Under the pieces are notes generated by a model that was not told the DNA's origin, ran no database searches, and was given only the letters and a program-made list of their open reading frames with translations. The translations under genes and the position numbers were made by a program. Source: Diadema setosum (taxonomy: Eukaryota > Echinodermata > Echinoidea > Diadematoida > Diadematidae). Taken from it: DNA of 64,000 nt. Where the stretch lies: positions 20,777,723 through 20,841,722 of the forward strand of contig NC_092705.1 in NCBI RefSeq assembly GCF_964275005.1, in the 5' to 3' direction. Each line of letters begins with the position of its first letter. The stretch's first letter is position 1. Positions 1 to 12,900 of this stretch are shown here, one piece after another.

Positions 1-354
1 GTCATAGCATCCACTGTCGATAGCTTTTTAATTACAATGGCTCTGGGTATTAGCTCAGAATTGAACTTGTATTGATGGATTACAGAAATTTAGAATCTAC
101 AGTTTAGTGGAAGAGCATGGTACGAATTTCCCCTAGTGTATCAAGAAATAATGGAAAGTAGAAGCTTTCTTTAAAACTTGATGACTCAATTAGGAATGCT
201 GCTGAAGTGCAAATGAACTAAAGCTGTACAGTATGTTTCATCTGTGGTAATTTCATAGAAAACCTGTCTTTTCACTTTACCTGTCACATATTTGCAAATC
301 AAATGAATCCATGTAGCCTGATGATTGATGTTAGATACAATAGAATTAGTACTT

Positions 355-1496
355 GGGTACCTAAGGGGGGGTCACCGTGCATCCCCCCCAGGACTCCTCG
401 AAACTTACATTTTCAGGATCCTCATGACATACTAAAACATAATCAAGATGTTAACAGGAACGAAAAGTGGCTGTTCTAGGTGAAATTTAATGTATTCTAT
501 TGTTTTTCATAATTTCTTATGTATTTCTTTGTTTTTCAACTTTTTCAACTTTTGTTTTTTCTTTGTTTTTCTATTGGAAATTGTCACTGACCACTTTTCT
601 ACCATAATTAGCACAAAACTAATCAATGAAAGTGATTAATTGTAAAAATAATCAATTTTTCATGACTTTCATGACAGAGCACTGTTTTCCATAGGAAATG
701 TACACAAAAGCACAAAATTGTGCCCGTTTTGGGACGACATTCCGTTACAAAAATGGGCGTGACTTTGCAAAAGTATACGCGGATGTTGCAAATTTGGTCT
801 CAAAAGTTGTGCGAGACTTGACCAAACAAAGTCAAGAAGCCTCGCGACAGATTTATAGCGCGAAACTTCGAGGGGGGGGGGCGGATCCCCCCACCCCCCG
901 TCCTTATGTATGTATGTAATATATAATATGTGCTTACATGTAGGGCCTACATAGTAGGGTACCTAAGGGTAGGAGGGGGTCACCGTGCACTCCCCAGGAC
1001 TCCTCAAAACTTACTTGACTTTGTTTTGTTCAAGTCTCACGCAACTTTTGAGACCATATTTGCAACTTCCCCGCATACTTTTGCGAAGTCACGCCCATTT
1101 TTGTAACGGAATGTCGTCCCAAAACGGGCACAATTTTGTGCTTTTGTGTACATTTCCTATGGAAAACAGTGCTCTGCCATGAAAGTCATGAAAACCTGAT
1201 TATTTTTACAATTAATCACTTTCATTGATTAGTTTTGTGCTAATTATGGTAGAAAAGTGGTCAGTGACAATTTCCAATAGAAAAACAAAGAAAAAACAAA
1301 AGTTGAAAAAAGTTGAAAAACAAAGAAATACATAAGAAATTATGAAAAACAATAGAATACATTAAATTTCACCTAGAACAGCCACTTTTCGCTCCTGTTA
1401 ACATCTTGATTATGTTTTAGTATGTCATGAGGATCCTGAAAATGTAAGTTTCGAGGAGTCCTGGGGGGGATGCACGGTGACCCCCCTTTGGTACCC
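355..1496. repeat. Head-to-head pair of ~540-bp inverted-repeat elements (palindrome of about 1.14 kb)
   Basis: The right unit spans 957-1496 and has its own ends: it begins GGGTACCTAAGG and finishes with the reverse complement form ending GGTACCC. The left unit starts at 355 and is the reverse complement of the right unit over about 480 bases with only a handful of differences; it then departs into a G/C-run end near 870-900. About 50 bases of unrelated sequence separate the two. There is no open reading frame of note, so each unit looks like a non-autonomous DNA element. I could not find a convincing target duplication. The near identity of the arms suggests a recent duplication or gene conversion between them. 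Confidence 0.8.
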
Positions 1497-3206
1497 GACT
1501 ATAGAGCCTGTGTACAGGCAACAAGGATGTTGATTCTACAAGGTGTTTTGTTTGATTTTATCTTCATGAAAGTGTGTATTACACATTGATGATATTTTTT
1601 GGTAGTTTTCTTCATCAGCTTTTTTTTTTTTTTTTTTTTAAGTAGTCATTTTAGAATCCTCCAAATTGAGGAATCAAACATCTACAGTACAATTTAGGGA
1701 ATGCACCCATATAGCAATGTCTAAATTGTTTTTGTAATGACTTAATACTGCCTGGAAAGAGGGTCAATTGAGATGTATTATGGATGACAGTGCAACAGCT
1801 CTCATGAATTATGCTCTTGATGAGCTCCACAACCCTAATAGAAGATAGGGCAAACCATCCTATTTGAAAGTATATTTGTATGATGCATGACTTCATGGAC
1901 GGCAGGTGAAAAGTGTCACATGGATAGACTCTGAGGCCCGAATTCATGAAGGTAGCTTAAATTCAGCTCATGGATTATGCAAATTTAGCTCATGGATTAT
2001 GCAGATTTTGTCTGCGTAAAGGCCCGACTCATTCCATTGTGACAAAGCCCGCTGATCTGTAAAAGACTAAAGGAAAGTAAATCCAGTCCCGTAGTGGAGA
2101 ATGAGAAAGAGAGACGATGGGATGGGGTTGACTAGTAGGGGGTGTCCAAATTGCTCCTTTGCTCCACAGCTGCCCAAGGATTGATGTCCTCCTTGTCCCA
2201 TCCTCATTTCATCATGGGGCACTGAGACCTCGTAGAGGAAAGGGAGTGAGATGTCACATGAGGTCTCATGTGAGCCAGAGGTGCCTTTTCTCTTCCGCCG
2301 TGGATGATTCGACATCTAAAAACGGGATGGATGGTTGGTGGGCGTGGGTGGAGGTCCGGTTCTGAAGAAGCTCAGTTTTACTATTGTTGATGAGAGAAGC
2401 AAGTGTTTGTGATTTATAGAGATTTAAATGAGTCTGTCTGTGAATGGTTGAAAAAAATTACATTGCATTGGCATTCCCCCAAAAGGAAAGATGATGGTTA
2501 CCCACTCTTTTTCAGATTGTGCTTTTTTTTTTGCTGGGGGGGGGGGGGGGGGGGAGGGGGGGGGATGGGGACGGGTATTATGAAAATTATGAAATTATAA
2601 TGTGTAGACGAGTGTGTCCTCTATTTGCGTAACACAACAGTTGATGACGTAATATGCAAGAGATATTATACAGAATTTATGTAAGTTTGACAGCATTAGT
2701 TGTATGGTGCCCATGAAACATTTTCAAATAATGCATTCCCTCATGTTTAGGTAATGGGAATACACATTGAGCTTTAATCTGTCGTTGTGAAGGACATTTT
2801 TAAGTGATTGAGCACTTCCATTTCGAACTTCAAAACTACATGATAATCACTGAAAATTGCTTTGATGCCACTCTAATGCCAAGTGACTAATTGATAGTAA
2901 AAGTTGGTAGATTAAAATATTGGATTTGGGGGGAAGATTTGCATGTTGTAGAATTTGATCAGCGAGGAGAAAAAGACTGGTTGGGAAAGTCAGCAACACC
3001 ACTATAAATCTATCATCTAGGGCCTTCATATTATTATGAAAAAAAAAAAGAGTGAAGCTGTGAGAGCGCAAACTTCACACTTTCCATTATACAAGTGAAT
3101 TCTGTTAGAAACAGGAATGGTTGTCAAGAATGATGGTATTGTTGTTGGAAGGCAACACCCACCATACCCAAGAACACAGCTTCTTTACAACGTTCAGTGT
3201 CATGCA

Positions 3207-3504
3207 TTAAAGGGATGGTATAGTTTTGGTTGAGAGGGGGATTCAGGTTTCATGAAATTTGTTTTTGAAATGACTGAGATATCCAGAAACAAAGTAAAAC
3301 AGAGTGATCCTAATAAAAGGTGGGGCCCATCTTTTATTAGGACCTTTCTGTTTTTGGATACATCTCGGTCATTTGAAAAATAAATTTCATCAAATGAACT
3401 TTGATTTCTTTTAGAATTGTATCCTCATATAGCAATTTCTATTTATCTTGCAAAATGTTAAAACCTGAATCCCCAACTCAACCGGAACTGTACCATTGCT
3501 TTAA
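3207..3504. mobile_element. TTAA-flanked MITE, diverged member of the GTACAGT family
   Basis: A segment of about 300 bp begins TTAAAGGGATGGTATAG and ends with the complementary pattern ACTGTACCATTGCTTTAA. Its interior contains ATATCC and GATTTTCATCAAAT-like stretches also seen in the larger copies at 3903, 28533 and 36417. Both ends are TTAA, the target preferred by piggyBac and Kolobok transposases. It has no coding capacity. Confidence 0.65.
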
Positions 3505-3902
3505 AAAAAACTCTACATGACTCTCACACTTGCTTGCAAGGATTATAAAGATGTTGAAATACAGAATGGATTTCTGCATCCTGCCTTTTTTTTGCGTCGT
3601 TTTATAAATACACAGTAGTATATTTCTTAATAGAAACATCACAATGATTTTTTGACTGGGCAACCCCCTTTGTTGATGTATAATTTGTCCCAGAGTATCA
3701 TCTATCAATAGGTTATAATGGTATGATAATGGTATGCTCAATGCTAGCATGTACTTCAATTTACACTGGCATGTGTTCTGGGCTGTAATTGTGCAGTATT
3801 TTTTATACCAACTTCCAATCTCCCCTGCTCCAACACCATCCAAAAAATGCTCAAAGTGAGGCTGTGTATTAAAACAAATAGCCAATGATACTAAAGCCCC
3901 AT

Positions 3903-4299
3903 TTAAAGGGACTGTACAGTACTGGTTGAGGTGGGGATTCATGTTTTGAACATTCCTAAGTGAGATAATGAGAAACCTCTTATGAAATATGAAAGAGCGT
4001 GTAATTTTAAGAAGGATTCAACATTTATTTGATGAAAATTGGTTTTCAAATGGCTGAAATATCCAAAAAAGTGATAATAATAAAAGGCGACAGGCCACGC
4101 CTTTTAGTAGGATCTCTTTGTTTCACCTTGTTTTTGGATATATATCTCGGGCCATTTCAAAACCGATTTTCATCAAATAAACTTTTGATACCCCTTAAAA
4201 TTGCATGCTCTTTGACACCTCATGGAATGGTTTCTGAATATCTCGCAAAACGTTAAAAGCTAAATCCTCACCTCGACCAGAACTGTACACACCCTTTAA
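3903..4299. mobile_element. TTAA-flanked MITE, GTACAGT family, full copy
   Basis: This copy of 397 bp has ends TTAAAGGGACTGTACAGT and, read inward on the other strand, TTAAAGGGTGTGTACAGT. It is almost collinear with the copies at 28533-28924 and 36417-36804. It is non-coding. Its right-hand TTAA (4296-4299) is also the left TTAA of the 93-bp element that follows. Confidence 0.8.
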
Positions 4300-4388
4300 C
4301 CCGTTGAAGACGAGTCCTGAGAATGCTCTGGCAGGTGTCTGTGGGAAATGTGTATTATAGCAAAATCGTTCCGTCCTCAGTGGGTTAA
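4296..4388. mobile_element. 93-bp TTAA mini-element, copy 1
   Basis: It begins TTAACCCGTTGAAGACGAG and ends CGTCCTCAGTGGGTTAA, so the ends are inverted repeats of about 17 bp. The whole sequence can fold as a hairpin. The same 93-bp unit recurs at 6952-7044 and 8971-9063 in the same orientation. Confidence 0.75.
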
Positions 4389-6536
4389 TACAGCCTTTCT
4401 GACAGCATCCAGGCAATCTTTTTTTTTTTTTAAGGCATGCCTGTTAAGATGGTCCACACAAAATGTTGCTCGGATGTTGTCATGGTAACATTGCCAAATT
4501 CTACCCAAACCAGCTAGGGAAATTACCCGGACATTACCCCGACATTACCTGACAGAATAACACATCCCGCACAAATCATGTGCATGGATTGTAACCACAC
4601 ACCCTTTGTGGATGAATGCATAGGTTGTTATGGGAAACCTACCAGGAGAAGGTTTTCGGTGTGTTTCTGTTAAGATGGTACCCCTCGCTCTCTCATGTGG
4701 TTTTATTACATGTACCTATTAAAAAGGCGCGGAATTATGTTCTCCACACGTTGTCCCGATGTTGTCGGGGTAAAGTCTGTTAAACAAGGTTTGAAAGAGT
4801 GATATAGCGAGGAGAGAAAGAGAGAAGAGGGGAAGAGAAAGAAAGTGACAATTTCCCTTTGAACCTTGACGTATTTTGTTTGCTTGTAGAGAGCTTGAGG
4901 CTGGAGTTGTTGATCCTCCTCAAATATTGATGACTCGGTGAAATTAGGTCGATGCCACCTGTTCTAAGAAAAGATAAAAGGCTTTCCATTGCCTTTTTAT
5001 TTTCCTTTTGCCACTTACAAAGTTTAAACTCATGAAAGAGATATGGAAGGTTTTATTGACTTCTACTGGCTTGATCCAGGTGTGCGGATTTCTTTTGTTT
5101 TTATTCCTTCTTCATGATTTTTTTAGATTTCATGAACATTGTTTTCATATAGTTTATGTGATACAAAACTTTGACAGAAATTTAAACCGAATTCATGTAA
5201 CATGTCCTACTTTCAGCGAAATTAGTGAGTGATCAAAGTAACATTTAAAGAAAAAAGATTAAGACCCCCATTTATTTTCAGTGTCTACCATTTGACGACT
5301 GAAAAGTTGAAAACCAGATGTTCATGGTTGAATTTTCTGTGTAATTAGATTTACACCAAATGACAAGATGCAGTGAATTCTGCAAGGTTGTAGGCCTATG
5401 TATTTTCCCACCTTATAGCTCATGGAATTCTTTCATGGCAATATTCTGTTTCAAGACAAATTCATTTTATGTGATGGTCGATTATAAAAGGCATGTGTGA
5501 TAAGTAACAAGAAAATGATTAAAAAAAAATTTATAAGGAACAATTCAAACAACAAGAAAGACTACACGTTGTCTGTTGAAATACACCAGCCATACACTGT
5601 AGTAGGTACAAATACTCTGTGTGTATGAAACTGGTATTTTGTGGTATCATATATGTATGCAGTGTGAATTAATATGACACAACTATATACATTGTAAGAT
5701 ATTATGGTGTTTAACGTACATTTTCCTGTAGTAGCTTGGCTTTCATTCGTAGCAGAGCTTGTCTTCCTTGTGCAATGATGATAAAAACTGAACAAGTATT
5801 ACATTGTACGTGGTTTTCTTTTTTCAATCTCTCAAACAATACTTTTTCTCTTTATGATCTTAAAGAAACAGCAACAACAGAGGCATAGTTTTATCACATA
5901 TTACTGCATTGCGTGTGTCCCCTGGCATATTATTTCCTGCATTTGGCTCCAGTACAAAATTTGTTGCTGGGAGAGAGAGAGAGAGAGAGAGAAGGGGGGG
6001 GGGGTGGTGGAGGGAGGGGAACTTGGAAAAAAAACTCGCCCATCTTTTCTGTGATTTGATTTTATCAGGCATCCTTGCAAGGCACACAGGATATGGGCAC
6101 AAACAATCCTCCCCAAAATTTTCAGCAGTCTCATATATATTTTCTCTTTCTCCAGAATTTAATCTAAAGCTACCGGTCCTCCAGTGCCCATAGTGGAGAA
6201 TTTCCTCTCGTCGTGTCCCTGGGGAAGTGTTTTAAAGTGGCAACTTTTCGGTTCTTGACTCTCTGATTTTTGAATGACATGTTTATTAAAAAGTATTAAC
6301 CAGGCTGTGCACAGTAAAAACCAGCAGAAGAAAGTGCTTGTCTTTATGTGACCATCATCCACAGTGAAAATCATCTCAATCTCTCTCAAAATTTCATACA
6401 CAGGTGGCAATATTTGGCAATTTAGCCCCTTGTGGATTTAAGAGTAATCTCTATACCGAGTTAAAAGTAGTGAGAAGTGAATGAATTTGAATGCATGAAT
6501 TTTCTTCAGCTATCCTTTTGAGTAGTGTAAAGCAAG

Positions 6537-6750
6537 ATACTATACTTTCGCGGCGTTAAATTTTTCCAAATTGGAGCTGACAGCTTTTCTTTTTGCAGAA
6601 AGAAATTTTTACAAATTGCCACTGGCATTCAGTCTATAGATACAGTGTAAACAAGAACTTATCAGTATATTTTTAATTTTGCGAATCTTGGCTCTCGCGA
6701 AATTCGTGAAATTAAAATGCATGTGAGCATTTCTGGTTTTACAGTAATAG
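6537..6750. repeat. GCGAAA-rich MITE-like repeat, copy 1
   Basis: This stretch matches the reverse complement of about 27895-28116 over roughly 210 bases, sharing blocks such as AAATTGCCACTGGCATTCA, AACAAGAACTT-like and CTTGGCTCTCGC. It ends near a TTTTACAGTA motif. It is non-coding. The superfamily is unclear and target duplications were not resolved. Confidence 0.6.
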
Positions 6751-6951
6751 AGCCAAGTTTTCATTTGCCATGAGATTCAGGAGCTGTGGGATAATTGTGT
6801 GTGTGTGTGGGTGTGAGTGTGTGTATGTGGTGTACTCCTGCCCCCCCCCCCCCCATGTAGGTTATTTTTATCCCCAACTCACATTTTAGAACTATTTAGA
6901 AGCACTGTAAGCTGTTCTTTCATTTAAAAAAAAAAAATTTATCTGCAGATG

Positions 6952-7044
6952 TTAACCTGTTGAGGACGAGTCTCGAGTATACTCGGGCAGATGTCTATGG
7001 GAAATGCGTGTTGTAGCAAAATCAAACAGTCCTCAGCGGGTTAA
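6952..7044. mobile_element. 93-bp TTAA mini-element, copy 2
   Basis: Same structure as the unit at 4296-4388: TTAACCTGTTGAGGACGAG at the left, GTCCTCAGCGGGTTAA at the right, with a central CGAGTATACTCGGG that can pair with itself. Confidence 0.75.
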
Positions 7045-8970
7045 CAAGGGGCTTTAAAAGCATTCTCTTCACTGAAGGACCGTACTACATACATGTTCTT
7101 ATTCCAAGGATGTTGTAATGCATTTGAAATAAATTCCATTGAAGATGAGGTATGCCTGCTGTTACTAACCAATATGCTACAACTGGAGAAGGTAATTATC
7201 CTGAGAATAGTCCACCCCATCAGCAGCTGCATACTTGGAAGTACTACACATAGTTGTTAAAGACTTGTATAGTGTATACGCCATATATTTATCAAGTCTA
7301 ATCTTTTGTAAATGGAGACTTTCCAACAATTTTGTAAGTGGTTAAATTTTGTCATTTTGGAGTACGGTACTGAATAGAGAAGTGTATACATGCGCGTGAC
7401 ATTTACAACGTATGTCGGGATTGGAGTTATTTTTTTTGGTGTATTTTTAAATTTTTGAATACCACCCGACCGACTCACAAAATGTGCAAAAATTAAAACC
7501 TCACGAAATATTCGGTGTAGTATTCTTGTTGCATTGATGTTCACAGGACATACAGTATATGAAAGAGCGTTACTCAAAACAAAACAAAACAAAACAAAAG
7601 AGACCTCTGCGGATTTAGCATGATGGATAATAAAGCTTAGCCTTTGCCAAAGGCTTTCTGCTGTTGTAATTGCAAAAGAAGCAAGAAAAGGTATGCCACA
7701 TGAGGCATCACTCAATCAATAATTCTGTAAATTGCTGACGAAAATTTGTGAATTATGCTATTGAGTGTTCCTCTGAATGTCTTGCAGGGAAATCCCAGAT
7801 GTTGTGTTGCGAAAATTGTTCACCATAATTTCCTTCTAGGATGATTTGTCTTGCAAAGCAAGGCATTGCTTGCACTCTAGCCATTTTACATAAATTTTGG
7901 TAATATTTTGAGGAAAAAACAAAGAAAATTTCCAGAGGAAATTATAGTGGAATCATATTGAGCAGTTGTAGCAGTAGCAAAGCACTTTCTAACAATTTGT
8001 TGTATGAAAATGTCACCATGACAATGTAAATGCTGCACTCAAACTCTTTGCTTGTGGACAATTTCCTTGAAGCACAGCTTGAATGTATCAAAGATACCAG
8101 AGAAAAAAAAAATGATCTTGAATTGATTCTTAAGATTGCAGGAAATGAACAATCCATACAGTATGCACTTCTGTACGGGCTGTGAATGCACATCTCCACA
8201 CGTACATTTTCTATGCATACATCCAGTATACTGGTTTTTTTTTTTTCCTTTGAAATTATTCAACGCTGACTGCATCCCGCCCAGCTTATCTTGGCATATC
8301 TAGGCTGCTATCTTGTAGTTCTATTGCACACACTCACACACGCAACTCTTTGTGCCTTTGCTTGTGTGCATGTGTGTGTGTGTGTGTGTATGTGTGTGTG
8401 TTAACACACATGTACATAACAAGGCAGTACAAGAATTCTTTTTTTCCTGTGCCGCAGGATGTTGGCAGCAGACTGTTGTTGCCATGCCAACCGGCTCATT
8501 CTTCCTCCACATAGATGGAAGCTGATTATCATAGAAATGAGTCGCATGTTTTCCATGTACTCACCATCCTCTATTCCCTCTCTCTCTCTCCCTCTTATAT
8601 CTTCTCCTCTGGTAAACTGCCCCCCTGTCTCATACCTATATATGTATACAATGTGTATATATTATACCCGGTATTTGAGATTCTCTACATTTATGTGTAT
8701 TATACATGTACATATTTATGCATTATACATTTATTGATGTTGAGCGCTTGCACACAGCGTGGGTGCAAATAAAATGAGGCCATGACTGATTACTTTACCT
8801 GATTTATGCACGGTATTGTATTTCAGAAATGCAGTATCTATTACTTGCAAGGCTTCAGTGTTGTCAGAAATATCCATAGTGTAACCAAAAGTCAGGACTA
8901 TTAAAATGGTATAAAGGCAGTTTTGCAAGAGGGAAGTTATGGTTCGACAATACAGTTGTATTTCAGACTA

Positions 8971-9063
8971 TTAACCCGTTGAGGACTAGTCCCGAGTATA
9001 CTCTGGAATTTGTCAATGGAAGATGTGTGTTATAGCAAAATCAGTCCATCCTCAATGGGTTAA
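8971..9063. mobile_element. 93-bp TTAA mini-element, copy 3
   Basis: Begins TTAACCCGTTGAGGACTAG and ends CATCCTCAATGGGTTAA. It has the same orientation and length as the copies at 4296 and 6952. Confidence 0.75.
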
Positions 9064-9952
9064 GATCCCCCGTTACACACACACACACACACCATTTCAT
9101 TTGAGAGCTGACATTGAAAGACATCTTACAGTTACCAGGAGATGAATCATAATGGTGATTATGAAACCGTTTCCTCCGGAAGAGACAGGGTGATGTTTTA
9201 TCCCCCCCCCCCTCCCCCATCTCATTCATTTGCAGTCACCGAGGGGAGGTCGCTGCTTCTGACTGCCCACAATATTGGCATAGCATGAATGCCGATTAGT
9301 AACAACCAGAAAATGTGCAAATACCTGTCGATGTCTCGTGCAGAAATCTACAAAAGCACATGGTACCTTTTTAATTGTGAATCTTCTGACAGAGGATATT
9401 TCATATGATTATTTGTAGTTTGTTTATGGTAACAATGCTGTGTGGCAGCATGAAGATACTTACATGTACTTATGCACATTCTCCAAGTGAAGCTATGGAA
9501 TCTACTAAACTGGGAAAAATTGATTCACTTTTCCGGGCCACAGTACTACATCTGACATCATCTGCCTGTTTTATTTCTTGAGGAAAGGGAGGTGATTTCT
9601 CATTTTTTATGAGAGAAATAAATAAATATAACTGCATTAATGTTTGTTTGCACACTGACAGATGTCACAGTGCAAAAGTGCAGTGATTTGCAGTGGTATG
9701 TAATGGATCTTTTGTTTGCTGTAATACAGGAGTACTGTATCTTTCATTCATTGCTCTGTATAAACATTTAGACTGTAAAAGAGCTACAACAACAAAAGTA
9801 ACTATAGTAATATGATCTCTCTCTCTCTCTCTCTTTGTCTTCCTATCTTTATCTCACTGTCTCATTTTCTCCTTTTTCTTTTTTCATTTTCTTGTTTTGC
9901 TGCATCTCTCCTTTATGCTGTCTTTTTGGCTCATTGTCATTTTCCCCCACAG

Positions 9953-12900
9953 TACACCGTTATGGTTTTCGTTGTATTCATCGCTCTCTTCGCATGTGGC
10001 ATCGCAGGATTTATATTTGAGAAGCGGGTGAGTATTCACTTGGATGCCCTTGAATAGGATCAGCCTTGGCTTCTTTTGTGGAAAAGATAATTTTTATCAT
10101 CCTGTGTAGAAACTGAAAAAAAAAAGGGATTAGAATTGTTACAATACCTTTTTTTTTTTTCATTCTAATGATTTGTAAAGCCCTGAATGGGGTGGGTTTT
10201 TTTTAAGTATTTCTCTCGGTGGTTGGGGAGTGGATGAATTGGGATGCAAGTGTTACCTGAATAATTATGCTGTCATGAGAAGAAAAAAAAAAAAGCAAAG
10301 AAAGAGAACATCACAATAAGTCAAGGTATTTGCTTCAAAATATTATTCTTTATCTCTTGTGCTTACTTTTGCATGGTGGAAAGAGCAATTCTGCTCTTTG
10401 GTGGCAACTCTGTCATTTGAATAAAAATGACTGTCTGTTGCTTTGTAGACTTTAACCTCCAAGGTATTCAGGTAGCACTCTGTCAAAGGCTTGTAGAGGT
10501 GTCAAATAAGCCAGAATAGGCTCTGTAGGTGGGTCTTCATCTTTACACCAAGGACAAGGACAGGTGATATTGGAGAGTATGAATTGTCCCCAGGTAAACA
10601 CCCTCCTCTAAAGTGATTATGCCTTGTGACAGACTTTTCTTCCTCTATGCAATGATTCAATTTCACAATCCTGCAGTATTCAAAGCAACAGAAGTATATA
10701 AAATGTTTATCTGAAACCAGTATCGGTACTCTGATCGTATTAAGATAGTACATTTCTGGGACTGTATGCAGGGCTCGACACTAGCGGTGGCCCAGTGGTC
10801 CGGGGCCACCAAAAACGCACGTCGGGCCACCAAAATTTCAGAAATGAAGAATTTGGTGGCCTGAGCGGGTCACCAAAAAAGGTCTGATGTTTGCCTTTGG
10901 GCCACCAGAAATAAAAGTTAGTGTGGAGCCCTGCTGTATGTAATGCATATTTTGAAATTTGTGCAAGGTTTACATTGGACATGCAGAATCTTACTAGTAC
11001 TTGACTTGTGCCAAGTGCAAATTGCAAAATTGAGAAAGCAATATTGTGCAAATTGCAAAATTCAGAAATCAATTTTGCATGTCAAGTTGTGTTATGATAT
11101 ACCAGGGGTCGCACTTAACTTTTCTTTTAACTAGCCAGGCGGACTACTTAGAATCAATTTTAACACTGAAGCAATATTTTGGCTAGCCAGACGGACTAGT
11201 AACTTCAGAATTTTATGATTTATAGCTAGTCCGACATGATTTTGGGTAGCCAATGGCCAGCGGACCATCGCCAATTTCGAACCCTGTATACCATATAGCT
11301 ACATATAAGCTGATTTCTTTTCTGCTCCACACAGCTCAAAAGAAAGGTAAAAACATTATACCTTTAAAAAAAAATATCCTTGAGAGGGTATGACTTGCTT
11401 CTTTGCCAGATGAACATTATTGGTAATAAAACCTGTCAGAGACATTTTGAAAATGCCCATGTGTTGATTGGGTATGGGACAGCAGTATTTTCCTTAATCT
11501 TATGACAGGATGAATTCCGGACCTAAAGTTTTAAAGTCTTCTCTCATCTCTCTGTTTCATATTCTGTAATATTCATATTGCAATGATTTTTTTTTTTTTT
11601 AATTTGCAGGTTTGACAGTACGTACAGTTGAATAATCGCAATCATTCTGTATTTAGTATGAATATGTGACTGACAATATTTACTGTATACTAAGAATTAA
11701 ACACCCTTTTAATAGGTTGGTATCATGATGTCATTTTTCATTTTTGCATGTTTTTGTTTATATTTGAAATGTTTGAGCAGCTAACGTCAAGTTTCCAAAG
11801 TGGACTTTCCAAACACATCAAGGATTTTGGCAGCGACAATGAAGGTTTAGATGACTATGTGGACAATCTTCAAGAAAGTGTAAGTCCCTCATTCTTCTTC
11901 TTCTTCTTCTTTTTCTTGTATTTTTATAGTAAATTCCTGTAGTCGATTGCATCATCCCAGCCACTTGCTGGGACGTGTTCCTTGTTTATATCCAGCTTGT
12001 CATAACTTTGGTCACTTTTTGTCACCCCTTGAATATGCAATTCTGTGTGCAAGTGGTATTATTTCATGGGCATTTGCATTGTTTGCAAATTTTGAGAGCA
12101 GATTGATATTCACAAATTTAACAACACGCAAAAATAATCACCACCTGTAATATAAATGCTATGAGTATTGTATCTGAGGTGGGTTTGCTAATTATTCTCT
12201 TGAACAGTGAAAATACTTTTTTCTCATTGTATCAATGCACTGTTATTTTGCAAATTAAGTTGCCGTCGGCCGGTACTCATGGAATTATATTACCATTCCC
12301 TTTATGGGAAGTTTTATACTTGTGAAATATATGACTAAATATATAGTAGCATGTGGGATACATGTAGAAGTAAATTTCGTTTTGATTATTTTGTTCAGTT
12401 TGCAAAATAGATGTATTGTCAATGTCTTTCATAAGCTCTTAGGGAGGTGTGCCAAAGTCTGTTAAATCTAACAATTTACACATGTCTGATGTTGTAGGCT
12501 GGCCCCAGTGTATTTTCATGGCAACAGCCATATTTTTTTTTCTTTCTCCATGCTTGTTGAATAGTACTGATCTCTTGATGTGAAGCTGTATGTGTTGTAT
12601 AATATCATTGTCTGTTGACTGTGTCTAGTTACACTCTGTACGTATGTATCTACAACTGTAGACTTTGTAGTTACCTCAGTATTAGACATGATTAGACACA
12701 ATCTCTTTGCAACCAGCAATCCCTCATTATCGTAAAAAAAAAAAAAAATCTAAAAACTCTTAATTGTTTCATTAATGATGCCATTGGAAAGCACATTTCA
12801 AAATGTATATACCATATTTGTGGGTAAACTTGGCCTAGCAGGTAAACTTGGCCCCTTTTAAAGGTGCATAGTCCTGGTAGTGTAGAGGGCGCTATTGATG

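Larger units (their letters stand above)
1..9952. other. Non-coding left flank (intergenic or upstream intron of the tetraspanin gene)
   Basis: No exon could be recognised here. I looked for the two tetraspanin exons that should precede position 9953 (first and second membrane segments, with the usual GCCG-type motif) and found none, so they lie left of the window or are too diverged to see by eye. The stretch holds the head-to-head palindrome at 355-1496, several TTAA-flanked MITEs, a copy of a GCGAAA-rich repeat at 6537-6750, and short GT, GA and G runs (for example 2534-2566 and 5971-6003). Nothing identifiable was seen in 1497-3206, 4389-6536, 7045-8970 and 9064-9952. Confidence 0.6.

Noticed and set aside
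8459-8520. Cys-rich DCCCH stretch considered as the missing tetraspanin exon
   Set aside because: No hydrophobic membrane segment precedes it and the GCCG context and splice sites do not fit.
10021-10060. Extension of the tetraspanin exon past 10027
   Set aside because: CGG|GTGAGT is a good donor and the next exon at 11781 continues the family alignment in frame.
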